Below, piece by piece: positions 1 to 7,385 of a stretch of DNA of 10,394 nt. A program made the position numbers and the translations under genes. The notes beneath the pieces are model-generated. The model was given only the letters and a program-made list of their open reading frames with translations, was not told where the DNA came from and did not search any database. The DNA is from Dunaliella salina (Eukaryota; Chlorophyta; Chlorophyceae; Chlamydomonadales; Dunaliellaceae). Position 1 is the stretch's first letter, and each line of letters opens with the position of its first letter. Location of the stretch: the NCBI GenBank assembly GCA_002284615.2, contig MU070157.1, forward strand, positions 66,555 to 76,948. Reading direction: 5' to 3'.

Positions 1-57
1 CTGTTCAGTCATGGAAATTGAGGCATTACTGCTGTGGGAGTGGTAGAAGCTGCTGAT

Positions 58-148
58 GTGGGATTGCTCGAAGCAAATGGGAAGGGCTGTTCATGCTCTG
101 TAAGCCAAGAACTGCACATTTAAGATGGTTCTCTAGGCATGACATCTG
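58..148 (+). repeat. Segmental duplication, copy 1
   Basis: This block aligns with 530-622. Both begin near a 'ttgaagc/tcgaagc' word, continue through 'tctgtaagccaagaactgcac' or its variant, and end in the shared word aggcatgacatct. Both are followed within 25-35 bases by a (CA)n tract. An ancestral unit of about 480 bp, unique block plus CA tract, was apparently duplicated in tandem. Confidence 0.7.
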
Positions 149-170
149 GATTAAGATGGACACTTAAGGG

Positions 171-172
171 AC

Positions 173-240
<68 letters not shown>
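171..240 (+). repeat. (CA)n microsatellite
   Basis: A nearly pure CA/AC dinucleotide tract of about 70 bp, with one interruption (aaac) near 190. It runs directly into the ATGT array at 241. Confidence 0.97.
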
Positions 241-245
<5 letters not shown>

Positions 246-470
246 TGTATGCATGTATGTATCTATGTATGTATGTATGTATGTATGTATGTATGTATGT
301 ATGTATGTATGTATGTATGTATTTATGTATGTATATATGTATGTATGTACGTATGTATGAATGTATGTATGTATGCATGTATGTACGTCTATGTATGTAT
401 GTATGCATGCATGCATGCATGCATGTATGTATGTATGTATGTATGTATGTATGTATGTATGTATGTATGT
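241..470 (+). repeat. (ATGT)n microsatellite
   Basis: About 230 bp of the tetranucleotide ATGT/GTAT. Scattered variants include gcatg runs at 411-424, atct, attt, tacg and gaat. With the preceding CA tract it forms a compound microsatellite. The tetramer has no stop in several frames, so it creates long Met-Tyr-Val-Cys or His-Thr-Tyr-Ile reading frames on both strands that are not genes. Confidence 0.97.
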
Positions 471-529
471 GTTGCTTTTTACGTGGCGTGCACAGGGGGA
501 CCTCTGTCCTGTTGCAGGGATTGAGGGAT

Positions 530-622
530 GATTGCTGTGGGGCTGCTTGAAGCCAAAGGGAGAGGCTTATGCTTTGTAAATCAGGAACTGCACTTATATG
601 ATAGTTCTCAAGGCATGACATC
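530..622 (+). repeat. Segmental duplication, copy 2
   Basis: The second copy of the block at 58-148, diverged by substitutions and small indels. It keeps the shared word aggcatgacatct and again leads into a CA tract (656-732). Confidence 0.7.
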
Positions 623-655
623 TCAAACAAGACACTGGACGCAGTGAAGATCAGG

Positions 656-725
<70 letters not shown>

Positions 726-732
726 GCACACT
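656..732 (+). repeat. (CA)n tract directly before a splice acceptor
   Basis: About 75 bp of CA repeat, with two CG steps at its 3' end. It finishes 14 bp before exon A. It lies where a branch point and polypyrimidine tract would normally be expected. Confidence 0.95.
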
Positions 733-746
733 GTGCATACTTGCAG

Positions 747-910
747 GGCAATGGGTGTGTTGACCGCGGGCTCTCCTTGTGCTGTGGTGCTGGTGCCCCT
801 GGCCTATGTGTGCGCCATCGCCACCATCACCCGCAAGGGTGTGCTGGTGAAGTCGGCGGCTGCCATTGATGCGCTGCTCACATGCAGTACCATTGCACTG
901 GACAAGACAG
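747..910 (+). CDS. HMA1: P1B-type ATPase HMA1-like, exon A (TM6 and start of DKTGT)
   Basis: This internal exon of a heavy-metal-transporting P-type ATPase encodes 54 full codons from 748. Base 747 completes a codon begun upstream, and base 910 is the first base of a Gly codon. What is seen: the metal-channel motif SPC in a hydrophobic helix (VLTAGSPCAVVLVPLAYVCA), then TRKGVLVKS, then STIALDKTG. The last of these contains the aspartate that is phosphorylated in each transport cycle. Family knowledge: SPC in place of CPC, followed by RKG(V/I)L(V/L)K, is typical of HMA1, a chloroplast-envelope P1B-4 pump linked to Cu, Zn, Co or Ca transport. The acceptor is ttgcag|g and the donor acag|gtgggc. 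The donor splits DKTGT in phase 1, and exon B supplies the missing Thr. An ATG at 751 is Met of the helix and not a start. The substrate cannot be read from this fragment. Confidence 0.88.
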
Positions 911-962
911 GTGGGCTTGTGGCTTTGGTAGAGATGCTTTGATTTTTTAGGGTAATCTGTAG

Positions 963-1330
963 CTGCACATGTTATGCTGCTCTCAGTACCATCACCCTGG
1001 ACAGAACAGGGGAGAAAGTGTTAGAGGCAGATTTGGGGGTTGGACTCTGCTTGAGGTTTTAGCGGTCCGCGATGTGTTGCTCGAGTGCAGCACTACCGCA
1101 TTGGACAAGACAGGTGGGGAAGAGGTGGAGGCAGGTTTTGGGGTTGGGGCTAGGCTTTGAATAAGCCCATAGCTGCCCGTGATGTGCTGCTCACGTACAG
1201 CACCATCGCGCTGGGTAAAACAGGTAGAGGCAGGTTTCGGGGGGTGGGCTCAGCCATAAGTAGTCTGCAGCTGCCTGTGAAGCGCTGCATGTGCGCAGCA
1301 CCCTTGTGCCGAAAAAGGCAGGTGGGCTGT
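963..1330 (+). repeat. Four tandem echoes of the 3' end of exon A
   Basis: The last ~50 bases of exon A and its donor recur four times, with exon/intron boundary equivalents near 1011, 1114, 1224 and 1322 (spacing about 100, 103, 110 and 98 bp from the true donor at 911). Copy 2 reads STITLDRTG. Copy 3 reads DVLLECSTTALDKTGG and keeps acag|gtgggg. Copy 4 reads DVLLTYSTIALGKTGR and keeps acag|gtagag. Copy 5 is degraded but keeps ggcag|gtgggc. The intron part is repeated too (gaggcaggttt-ggggttgg after copies 2, 3 and 4). The Asp is intact in copies 2 and 3, copy 4 has Gly in its place, and copy 2 has lost the GT. These are best read as degenerate tandem duplications across the exon-intron boundary. 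Confidence 0.85.
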
Positions 1331-1422
1331 GTACTTCCTCAGGATGGACTGGATTTCCCCAAGGACCAGAATGGACAAGAGGTTGCCGATCGATGGATCT
1401 CACTGACTGCTATTGATGCATT

Positions 1423-1620
1423 GCTTTCTTGCCACGCTGGCCAATGCACACAGGCTGTCAGTAGGTCTCAAACCCTTTTCATCTGGCAATGCTTTCTCGC
1501 CATGCTGGCCAATGCACACAGGCTGTCAGTAGGGGTCGAAGTTTTTTTACCTGGCAGTGCTTTCTTGCCACACTGAGCAATGCACGCAGGCTGTCAGCAG
1601 GGATCGAACCCTTTCTGGCA
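1423..1620 (+). repeat. 68-bp tandem repeat, three copies, tRNA-box-like on the minus strand
   Basis: Units start at 1423, 1491 and 1559 with gctttcttgcca or a close variant, pass through aatgcacacaggctgtcagt, and end in ctggca. On the minus strand the third unit contains GGGTTCGATCCC (1600-1611), a perfect match to the RNA polymerase III B-box GGTTCGANNCC. The other units carry diverged versions, and an A-box-like ttggccagcatgg lies about 35 bases before one of them. The tRNA or SINE origin is only suggested; the tandem repeat itself is clear. Just upstream, 1407-1422 (gctattgatgcattgc) resembles exon-A sequence coding AIDAL and may be the edge of a sixth echo. Confidence 0.75.
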
Positions 1621-2092
1621 CCTTTTTGTCTTGCGCTGGCGTGAATGGGCCTACCATCTACTTTCTATTGTAGCACTGTAACAATTGGATTGCTTAAAAC
1701 AGCACTGCCTAGGGTATGTTGCGGGGCACCCATCCATCATTGGGCTTATAGCGTCATTGGACATTGTGCGACGGCACAAGTGTGGTAATGCAAACAAGTA
1801 GGGGCCCTGCCCAGAAAAGCCCTTGTGTCCCCTCTGTGTGTCCCCTCCTACACGCTGGCACGGATGAGAGGTCAAAAGTGTTTGTCAGTAAGTTGTTTTA
1901 GGTTGCTCAGAGTTACAAAGTGGCTCATGAAAACATCCACTTTCCCTAGTGCCATGAAAGTATAATACATATACTGCATATTCATACACTGGTAATACCG
2001 GAAATATAATACACATATTTATACATATGATGGAAATATGGTTTACTTTAATTTGTACATGAGGTAAACTGATCATCTGTGCTCAAATGCAG

Positions 2093-2928
2093 GCACCATC
2101 ACTGGAGGGGCGCTGAAGCTAGTAGATGCCAGTGTGTTTGCCGTAAGCCCCAGCATCGCCATCGCCACCAGGGGCAGGGAAGAGCCATCCTCTACACTGG
2201 GAGGAGCTGCGGCAGTGGCAGCAACATCAGCACCAGGCAGCGCTCCCCATGAAGCAGCAGCAGCGGCAACAACATCAGCAGCAAACAATGCTCCCCATGC
2301 AGCAGCAGGGCAAACAGGGCAGCGCGGTGCTGCCGCATCCACTGCCCAGCCTGCAGCAACTGTGATGGACACGCAAACAGAGGATGAGCGCAAACAGTCT
2401 CATGCATCGGCAAGCAGTTCCCACGGGCCTGCTAGTGTGGGAACACAGGAGGGGTTTGCAGGTGAGGGCGGCGGCGGCGGTGCACCTGCACTATTGTTGC
2501 GGCCGCTGCACATCCCTCGGAGAGCTGAAGATCACGGCACGAATAGTGACGTGACATTGGACAGTCATTATGGCGACAGTAGCAGCAGCAGCAACAGCGG
2601 TGACCTGAGTGGGCGAGAAGCTGGTGATCTGCAGGGGTCCTCTATGAGCGGCAGTTCCAGCATCAGCGCAAGCAGCATCAGCCGCAGCAGCAGTGGTGGC
2701 AGCGCAGCGGCCGAGGGTGGTGATGCTGTGGGTCAAAATGGGCATGGGCTGTCGAACAGTGGCAATGGCACCCATGTCACTGACTATCATGGACTCATCA
2801 ACAAGGACAGCAGCATGAATGGCAGCATCTTGCAGGGAACATCGCAGCAGGATGCAAGGGCGGGAAGCCAACGACCATTGGGTGTTGGCTTGCAGAGCGC
2901 AGGGCCTTTGGAACAGCGCGCCTTGCAG
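2093..2928 (+). CDS. HMA1: HMA1-like ATPase, exon B (end of DKTGT plus a long low-complexity insert)
   Basis: The exon starts GC-ACC-ATC-ACT-GGA, completing DKTGTITGGALKLVDA, and then stays open for 278 codons to the phase-0 donor ccttgcag|gtgtgg. If the donor were ignored, a stop (tga) would follow after VW. Residues of about 15-270 in the exon form an insert not found in plant HMA1. It runs from an Ala/Thr/Ser-rich part with two 48-bp repeats (16 residues each), through a Gly run (GEGGGGGAP), to a poly-Ser part (SSSSSNSG, SGSSSISASSISRSSS). The last residues, LEQRALQ, join exon C to give ALQYAVALSRFSNHP, which matches the start of the family nucleotide-binding domain. The insert therefore sits between the phosphorylation and nucleotide-binding domains, probably as a disordered cytosolic or stromal loop. 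The distance from DKTGT to HP is about 290 residues, against roughly 60-70 in plant HMA1 (from memory). Confidence 0.82.
2205..2305 (+). repeat. 48-bp in-frame tandem repeat inside exon B
   Basis: The word ctccccatg recurs with a 48-bp (16-codon) spacing at 2243 and 2291. Each copy is preceded by gcaacatcagc or aacatcagcagc and followed by aagcagcag or cagcagcag. The copies read ...ATSAPGSAPHEAAA and ...TTSAANNAPHAAA. Being a multiple of three, the duplication lengthened the protein without breaking frame. Confidence 0.75.
2462..2902 (+). other. Candidate optional intron (exitron) inside exon B
   Basis: A strong donor gcag|gtgagg lies at 2461/2462 and a plausible acceptor gcgcag|ggc at 2902/2903. 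Both fall in phase 1 and the interval is 441 nt, exactly 147 codons. Splicing it out would give ...EGFAG-PLEQRALQ and remove the poly-Ser half of the insert without changing frame. The sequence is stop-free in frame, so retention is equally possible. No transcript evidence is available. Confidence 0.35.
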
Positions 2929-4023
2929 GTGTGGTGATGGACAAAGAGCAAACCTAGCATAAACTTGGATTTACGTAGAGTGGACATAGAGTAGGGTCTA
3001 CTGGGGAGGGAGGCCAACGGCCGTTTGGTACTGGGCGCAGGGCCTCTGAAGCAGCGTGCCTTGCAGGTGCAAGCGAACATAGAGTGAACGTTGAGTGAGC
3101 AAAGATTGTATCGAGTGTACATAGACAAGGGACAATGGAGCTGCGCCTTGCAGGTGTGGTGATAAACATAGAGTGAACTAAAAGTGACCATACATTAGCT
3201 TGGACTGAACAAAGAGTGGGGAGTGCGGAGCCTTGCGCCTTTCAGATGCGGTGATGAACATGGAGTGCACGGCATGGTGGTCATAAGGATGAATTCTTGC
3301 TAAAAGCGCATGAGATGGCAATCTCTCTCTCTTCGCGCTCAAGATTTGGCGGCATGTCCTTCAATACAGGGATCCACTGAACTGCATGCGCACGGGGAAT
3401 TTATAAACACACTACTGAGACGCACTCCACTGTATGCACACAGTCAAGTCCCAGTGCTATGGGAATTCAATTCCATGCACCAAAGCACATTTATCCCTCC
3501 ATGCATGCAGGGATTTGCATGAGAATACAAGCGTGCGTGCCTTGCACATTTTCATTCCCAGCAGCTCCTTGCCTGGAGTATGCATAGGCACCACATAGCT
3601 GCTCGATGAATGGGCACCGTGAGGGCATAAGCTGTCATGCGCATGCTCAGGAGTGTGCGTCACCAGGCTCTTGTTACGCCTCACCTCACAGTGCTCTGTG
3701 TTTATTCCTGGCCCCTCCTTTTAGGGACCAAAAGTCACGTGGAGCTCACCTGTTATGCCACGTTGTGCATCACGCACATCGCTCCTTTCCTGCTGCAGCA
3801 GTCTTTTGGCCTCGGCAGAGGAATGTGATCTGATGCTGCCTATGCGGACCTGATGAGTCTCGCGGTCTGTTCTGCATGGTATGATCGAGCCATGTTCGTG
3901 TGATTCAATTCAGACCCTAAAAAGATCTGATACACTGTGTCGCCACATGCTGATTCACTGGCACACGTATGTGCATGCCTGTGGCTTTCAAGTCTCATGC
4001 CGGCATCCCCACCACCTGCGCAG
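2929..4023 (+). other. HMA1: Intron B-C (phase 0, 1095 bp)
   Basis: The donor is ccttgcag|gtgtgg and the acceptor cctgcgcag|tat. The first ~350 bp hold echoes of the exon-B end (3004-3275). From 3276 to 4023 I see no gene, no recognisable element and only scattered tgcatgc-type words. The short reading frames there have no family resemblance. Confidence 0.85.
3004..3275 (+). repeat. Tandem echoes of the 3' end of exon B and the intron start
   Basis: The exon-B end at about 2865-2928 (gccaacg...agggcctttggaacagcgcgccttgcag|gtg) recurs at 3008-3069 as gccaacggccg...agggcctctgaagcagcgtgccttgcag|gtg. Shorter copies follow at 3141-3160 (gcgccttgcag|gtgtggtgat) and 3229-3255 (ccttgcgcctttcagatgcggtgat). 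Boundary equivalents are 2929, 3067, 3154 and 3246. The intronic part (acatagagtgaac-like words) is copied as well. The first two echoes keep a full cag|gtg donor; the last has lost it (cag|atg). Confidence 0.85.
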
Positions 4024-4134
4024 TATGCCGTGGCGCTGTCCCGCTTCTCCAACCACCCTGTCTCGCATGCGGTGGTAGAGCAGCTAGGGCCGCTAGTGGA
4101 CACCCAGGGTGTGCAAGTGCACGGAGTGCAGCAG
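4024..4134 (+). CDS. HMA1: HMA1-like ATPase, exon C (nucleotide-binding domain, HP motif)
   Basis: This exon encodes 37 codons in phase 0 on both sides. It begins YAVALSRFSNHPVSHAVVEQ and ends GVQVHGVQQ. The HP dipeptide is the P1B-ATPase signature whose His helps bind the adenine of ATP, and the following AVV matches plant HMA1. The family usually has Glu five residues before that His; here it is Ser. The reading frame runs past the donor (cag|gtgcga at 4134/4135) into VRGFSYLQQ and a stop. Exon D resumes with VPGAG, which is what the family predicts at this point, so the donor choice is well supported. Exon C together with exon B's LEQRALQ forms a continuous family-like segment. Confidence 0.87.
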
Positions 4135-4620
4135 GTGCGAGGCTTCAGTTACCTCCAACAATAAGGCTTAAGCTGCTACTACGCAAGGCTTCAGTTGCAG
4201 GCATAAGCGTCATGCTCATATGCCTTAAGAGCTATTACGTACGTGATGGTAGCAGCCCAGCTACCATTCATCCTAGGGCTGCAGCCTTTTGTGAGCACAT
4301 GAGGCAACTGCATGGGATATAGCACTGGCAAGGGTGGGACCTTTCGTTTTCATGCTTGAAGAGCTGTCTTGCGCACAAAAGGGCACACAAGTTAGAAATG
4401 CCAGGTACAGCACCCACATGCGTTTTTGCTCACATGTAGGGTTGGCCAATCTCATATGGGAGCGCTGCATGTATCAGCCTTTTGGCAGGGAGACCAGTGT
4501 AAATATAAATGGAGTCAGCCAACCCCACTCACATGAAATTACCAGAAGCTGGTGGAACATTTCAAACGTTGAGGAGCTTGGCTGAGAAATCTCATCCATG
4601 CTTCTTTACGCTGCCTCTAG

Positions 4621-5016
4621 TTTGAAGTACCAGATGCTTGATTCTCATGTGCTTTTGCCCACATGGAATACCAGGAATAAGAAATACCTGGTGGAGCACT
4701 GCTAAGATACTGCCTCTGGTTTGAAGTACCAGATGCAAGACCCACATGCGCTTTTGCTTACATGGAATATCAGAAACCAAATAAGTGTCTCAGCCACGCT
4801 CCTCCACGCTGCCTCTAGTTTGAAGTGCCAGATGCTTGATTCACATGCGCTTTTGCCACATGGAATACCAGGAATAAGAAATACCTGGTAGAGCATAGCT
4901 GAGACGCTGCCTCTAATTTGAAGTAGAGATGAACGATACACATGTGCTTTCACTCACATGGAATACCAGTGACACCTGAAGTACCTGGTGGAGCATGCCT
5001 GAGGTGCTGCCCCCAG
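4621..5016 (+). repeat. 98-99-bp tandem repeat, four copies
   Basis: Copies start at 4621, 4720, 4819 and 4917 with tttgaagt. Each carries accagatgc, cacatgcgcttttgc, catggaatacca and gctgcctcta. Copies 1 and 3 share accaggaataagaaatacct, which copy 2 lacks, suggesting an alternating (about 197-bp) higher-order unit. Copy 4 is more diverged. Weaker relatives extend upstream to about 4385 (cccacatgcgtttttgctca). Confidence 0.88.
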
Positions 5017-5049
5017 TGGGCAGGCAGGCTCAAAAGCCGTGGGGCAAAA

Positions 5050-5407
5050 CAGTGTGGCTTGGGTCCCTGTGATCAAGCTGACAAGTGGCGTTACAGCTGA
5101 GCGGCACGGGAGTAACTTGAAGTTGGCAGTATTTTAGCTGAGTGGCGTGGCTTGGTGGCGTAGGTCCCTCTGATCCTGAGTAGGCGGGAGGCATGGTTTT
5201 GAGCTGTGTGGCACGGCGGTGAGGCATTGGTCCGTATGATCCTGAGTTGGTAGGCGGTGTCAAAGCAGTGTGGCAAAATAGGTTGGCATTGGTCCCAGAT
5301 CAAGTTGGCAGTGTTAAAGCTTAGTGGCATGGCAACACATGTCGTGGGCCCTCTAATCCTGAGTTGGTAGGTGGCGTCATAACCGTGTGGCACGGTAGCG
5401 AGGCATG
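5050..5407 (+). repeat. 55-65-bp degenerate tandem repeat, about six copies
   Basis: Each unit has the skeleton ggtccctctgatcctgag - ttggtaggcggtg - gtgtggcacgg - gaggcat. Units start near 5059, 5110, 5162, 5229, 5291 and 5347. They vary in length and have drifted strongly. The reading frames across it, mainly on the minus strand, follow the repeat and show no family resemblance. Confidence 0.75.
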
Positions 5408-5492
5408 GGGAAGCACTGAAGAAAACAAAGAAAGATGCATGCTTGCCGTTGGGCTTCATGCAATAGGGAAAAGACTCCTTATTGGTTCTCAC

Positions 5493-5689
5493 CAAAGGGC
5501 TCCAATAGAAAGCCCCGACTCCTCAGATTTGGTGTGCAAATCTCCTCAGGCGACGCAGCCATGTGCTTGGCTTGGCCCAGTTTGTCAAAGAACAAATTCC
5601 ATGAGATCGGTTCACCCGTGTTGGGATCCACGAGCCCAGTTGGCAGTTTGTCCAAGGACAGCAAGCAAATGATGAGACAAGATTGGCCT
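5493..5689 (-). other. Possible antisense exon or protein-like reading frame
   Basis: On the minus strand a frame of about 65 residues contains LDKLPTGLVDPNTGEPISW, followed by a segment rich in Phe, Leu and Lys. Its composition looks like folded protein rather than repeat translation, unlike the other frames in this intron. An acceptor-like cctag precedes it at 5690-5694, and a strong donor-like ctttg|gtgaga closes it at 5493/5492, before an in-frame stop. I do not recognise the family. It could be an exon of a nested antisense gene, a captured gene fragment, part of a transposon, or chance. Confidence 0.22.
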
Positions 5690-5884
5690 CTAGGTTAGGA
5701 GGCAAGGGGAAGCACTGACATGGCCCAGTGGCACAGGCCCTCATATTGCTGTTGCCCGGCATGCTCACCTCTACATGTGTTGCTGTACCAGAAGAGGTCT
5801 GGACGCTCAGTCCAGCAGCGAGGGAAAATCTGTGTGTGAGTGGAGTGAGCTTGCCAAGGGGACGCTTCGTTTGCAAGGCAGCAT

Positions 5885-6200
5885 GAGGATAAGGGCTTGA
5901 GAGCTTTGCTCTTGGTTCGAAATTAATTCGTATTCATTCATATGCGGGTACAGTGTGATTTTGAGGGCATTGTGTTTGGTTAGGCCTTGTATGCATGGCT
6001 AGGGGCCTAATGGCTTTGCACTTGGTTCAGATTCATATGCATGGGTGTGGGTATTTTGCCTGGAGGGCCCTCCGCTTGGTCAGTCTCCATATACATGGTT
6101 AGTGGCCTCAGGGCTTTGCACCTAATTCGTGTCGATGTGCATGGGTTCAGGCTTGAGGGCTTTGCACCAGGTTTGTCTTGAACAAATGCATGAATGTGTC
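5885..6200 (+). repeat. Degenerate ~57-bp tandem repeat
   Basis: The consensus is roughly gggcttgagggctttgcac-ttggttc-attcatatgcatgg. Recognisable copies lie near 5888, 5960, 6005, 6060, 6105 and 6150. They are old and diverged, with variable spacing. Confidence 0.6.
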
Positions 6201-6524
6201 TGTCAAGGGGCATGAACATCCATGCATAGAGGTGTTCGCCTGCAAGTTGGCATGGTCAACATGTTTGTGGGAAGGCACATTGAACAGCCACTGAGCCTTT
6301 TTTTCCATGCTCAGTGAACTTCGCCCTCAGGTGCCCATGTGGTAGGTCGAGTGGCAGTGGCAAGCAGGCAAGGCCGTCTCCATTTTGTGAGCAGCCCTTG
6401 TGCTTAATGCGACAGGGACAGGAGTGCAAGGCTTTTTACATGTACAGACAAGGCTCCATAATTGTTTGCGCGGCTTCCTTTGCCTACATGCTTCTACATC
6501 ACAGGCTATAGCTGCCAGCGCACA

Positions 6525-6720
6525 AAACTTCCTCCATTTCCATGCAAACCTTCCTCCATTTGCATCCCGCCCCCCGCTAGCTTCCTTGTTGGGAACCTTC
6601 CTTCAATGCACGCGGCCTCTGGCCTGCATAGACTTTTTTTTTCTGCATTTGCCCTTGTCAAAGGCGCCCCTGCGCAAAACTTTCTCCATTTGCATGCAAG
6701 CATCCTTCGTCTGCATCCGC
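6525..6720 (+). repeat. Pyrimidine-rich duplicated blocks upstream of exon D
   Basis: The word gcgcaaaactttctccatttgc (6672-6693) and what follows it (atgcaagcatccttcgtctgcatccgcccc) repeat, with changes, the block at about 6519-6575 (gcgcacaaaacttcctccat..., catgcaaaccttcctcc, ttgcatcccgcccc). The spacing is about 150 bp. The second copy supplies the pyrimidine-rich lead-in to the exon D acceptor. Confidence 0.65.
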
Positions 6721-6733
6721 CCCGTTGTCGCAG

Positions 6734-6867
6734 GTTCCAGGTGCAGGCGTACAAGGCTTGTGCCTGGGGGGCCGGGGCGCTGAGGCACCTGAGTTTGTGA
6801 GTTTTGGGTCCCTCAATTTCATCCGCAGCTGCCTCCCTGCTGGGCCGGCCAGGGAACAATTAGACAG
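6734..6867 (+). CDS. HMA1: HMA1-like ATPase, exon D (GxG motif of the nucleotide-binding domain)
   Basis: The exon starts VPGAGVQGLCLGG, continues APEFVSFGSLNFIRSC, and ends AREQLD plus two bases (AG). VPGxGV is the P1B-ATPase nucleotide-binding motif in which the two Gly contact ATP. GSLNFI matches the GS-(I/L)-(D/N)-FI segment of HMA1. The exon is 134 bp, phase 0 at its start and phase 2 at its end, and the split Arg codon (AG|G) is completed by exon E. The acceptor is tcgcag and the donor acag|gtgcgc. No reading frame of conventional length marks this exon, because its frame is short once the splice sites are passed. It was found by looking for the motif expected between HP and FEDE. Confidence 0.87.
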
Positions 6868-6901
6868 GTGCGCAGAGAGGAAGTTTCCAGAGACATGTGG
6901 T

Positions 6902-7165
6902 TGAGCGAGCATGTGGTGTGCCAAGAGAAATGCGTAACCAGCGGCATGTGGTTTAGCAGGCATTCTAGGTGAGGATGCTGCCAGGGAGCAATTAGACAGA
7001 GGTGCAGAGAGGCATTTGGCGTTGGCATCGTGTAAAGGTAAGGTCACATCGCCATATCTGTCTGCATGGGCAGCTGAGCGGTGGTGAAGCAGGCGTGTGA
7101 TGTGTCGAGAGAATGCTACCAGCGACAAGAATGAGCAGGCATTTTGGATGATGATGCTGCCTGCG
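6902..7165 (+). repeat. Echo of the exon-D end and related duplications
   Basis: Exon D's last bases, ccagggaacaattagacag (6849-6867) with donor and intron start gtgcgcagagagg, recur at 6981-7012 as ccagggagcaattagacag followed by aggtgcagagagg, an offset of 134 bp. The intronic segment 6902-6982 (gagcgagcatgtggtgtgcc ... ggatgctgcc) recurs at 7084-7160, an offset of about 180 bp. The GT in the echo is displaced by two bases (agag|gtgcag). Confidence 0.8.
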
Positions 7166-7263
7166 GCATGTGCATGATGATGAGGAGATAAGAGGTGAGG
7201 GTACAAGATGTATGAGGTTGATTCAACCTTGCGCGAGTTGAGTGGCAAGGCTGGCCTGAGCGC

Positions 7264-7385
7264 AGCTGGACTTATGTAGAAGCCGCCGCCACCAGCAGCA
7301 TGACTTGATTTTGTAGCTGCTCCGTAGCAAGATGTGATTTCAAACTATTTGATTGGCAGGTTGTAGCTGGACACATGCAGAAGCC
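7264..7385 (+). repeat. ~101-bp duplication
   Basis: agctggacttatgtagaag at 7264 and agctggacacatgcagaag at 7365 are followed by similar cc-(g/a)cc words. One further diverged tandem duplication within intron D-E. Confidence 0.55.

Larger units (their letters stand above)
1..746 (+). other. HMA1: 3' part of the intron before exon A
   Basis: This stretch contains no coding segment that I recognise. It consists of two related unique blocks (58-148 and 530-622), each leading into a CA tract, with a long ATGT array between them. It ends at the splice acceptor ttgcag at 741-746. No polypyrimidine run precedes the acceptor; the CA tract sits there instead. The intron starts upstream of the window. 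Confidence 0.7.
911..2092 (+). other. HMA1: Intron A-B (phase 1, 1182 bp)
   Basis: The donor is gtgggc and the acceptor aaatgcag. Splicing restores GGC-ACC, giving DKTGTITGG, the expected family sequence. The intron holds the array of exon-A echoes (963-1330), the 68-bp tandem repeat (1423-1620), and about 470 bp (1621-2092) of AT-richer sequence in which I see no feature beyond the acceptor. Confidence 0.88.
4135..6733 (+). other. HMA1: Intron C-D (phase 0, 2599 bp), a mosaic of tandem repeats
   Basis: The donor is gcag|gtgcga and the acceptor ttgtcgcag|gttcca. Contents in order: a diverged ~45-bp duplication at 4137-4240 (aggcttcagtt words); diverged relatives of the 98-bp repeat at about 4385-4620; the 98-bp array (4621-5016); a 55-65-bp family (5050-5407); a minus-strand reading frame (5493-5689); a ~57-bp family (5885-6200); and pyrimidine-rich duplicated blocks (6525-6720). 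I find no plus-strand exon here. Confidence 0.82.

Noticed and set aside
120..738. Long reading frames over the CA and ATGT arrays on both strands (Met-Tyr-Val-Cys, His-Thr-Tyr-Ile and Cys-Val repeats)
   Set aside because: They are translations of stop-free microsatellites, exist in several frames at once, and overlap intron sequence.
1061..1230. Mutually exclusive alternative exons encoding DKTG
   Set aside because: Copies 2 and 5 are broken, copy 4 lacks the catalytic Asp, no consistent acceptors precede the copies, and the copies include intron sequence. Tandem duplication debris is the simpler reading.
2073..2413. Minus-strand frames opposite exon B (Ala/Leu-rich)
   Set aside because: They are shadows of the AGC/GCA-rich coding insert on the plus strand, with no motif of their own.
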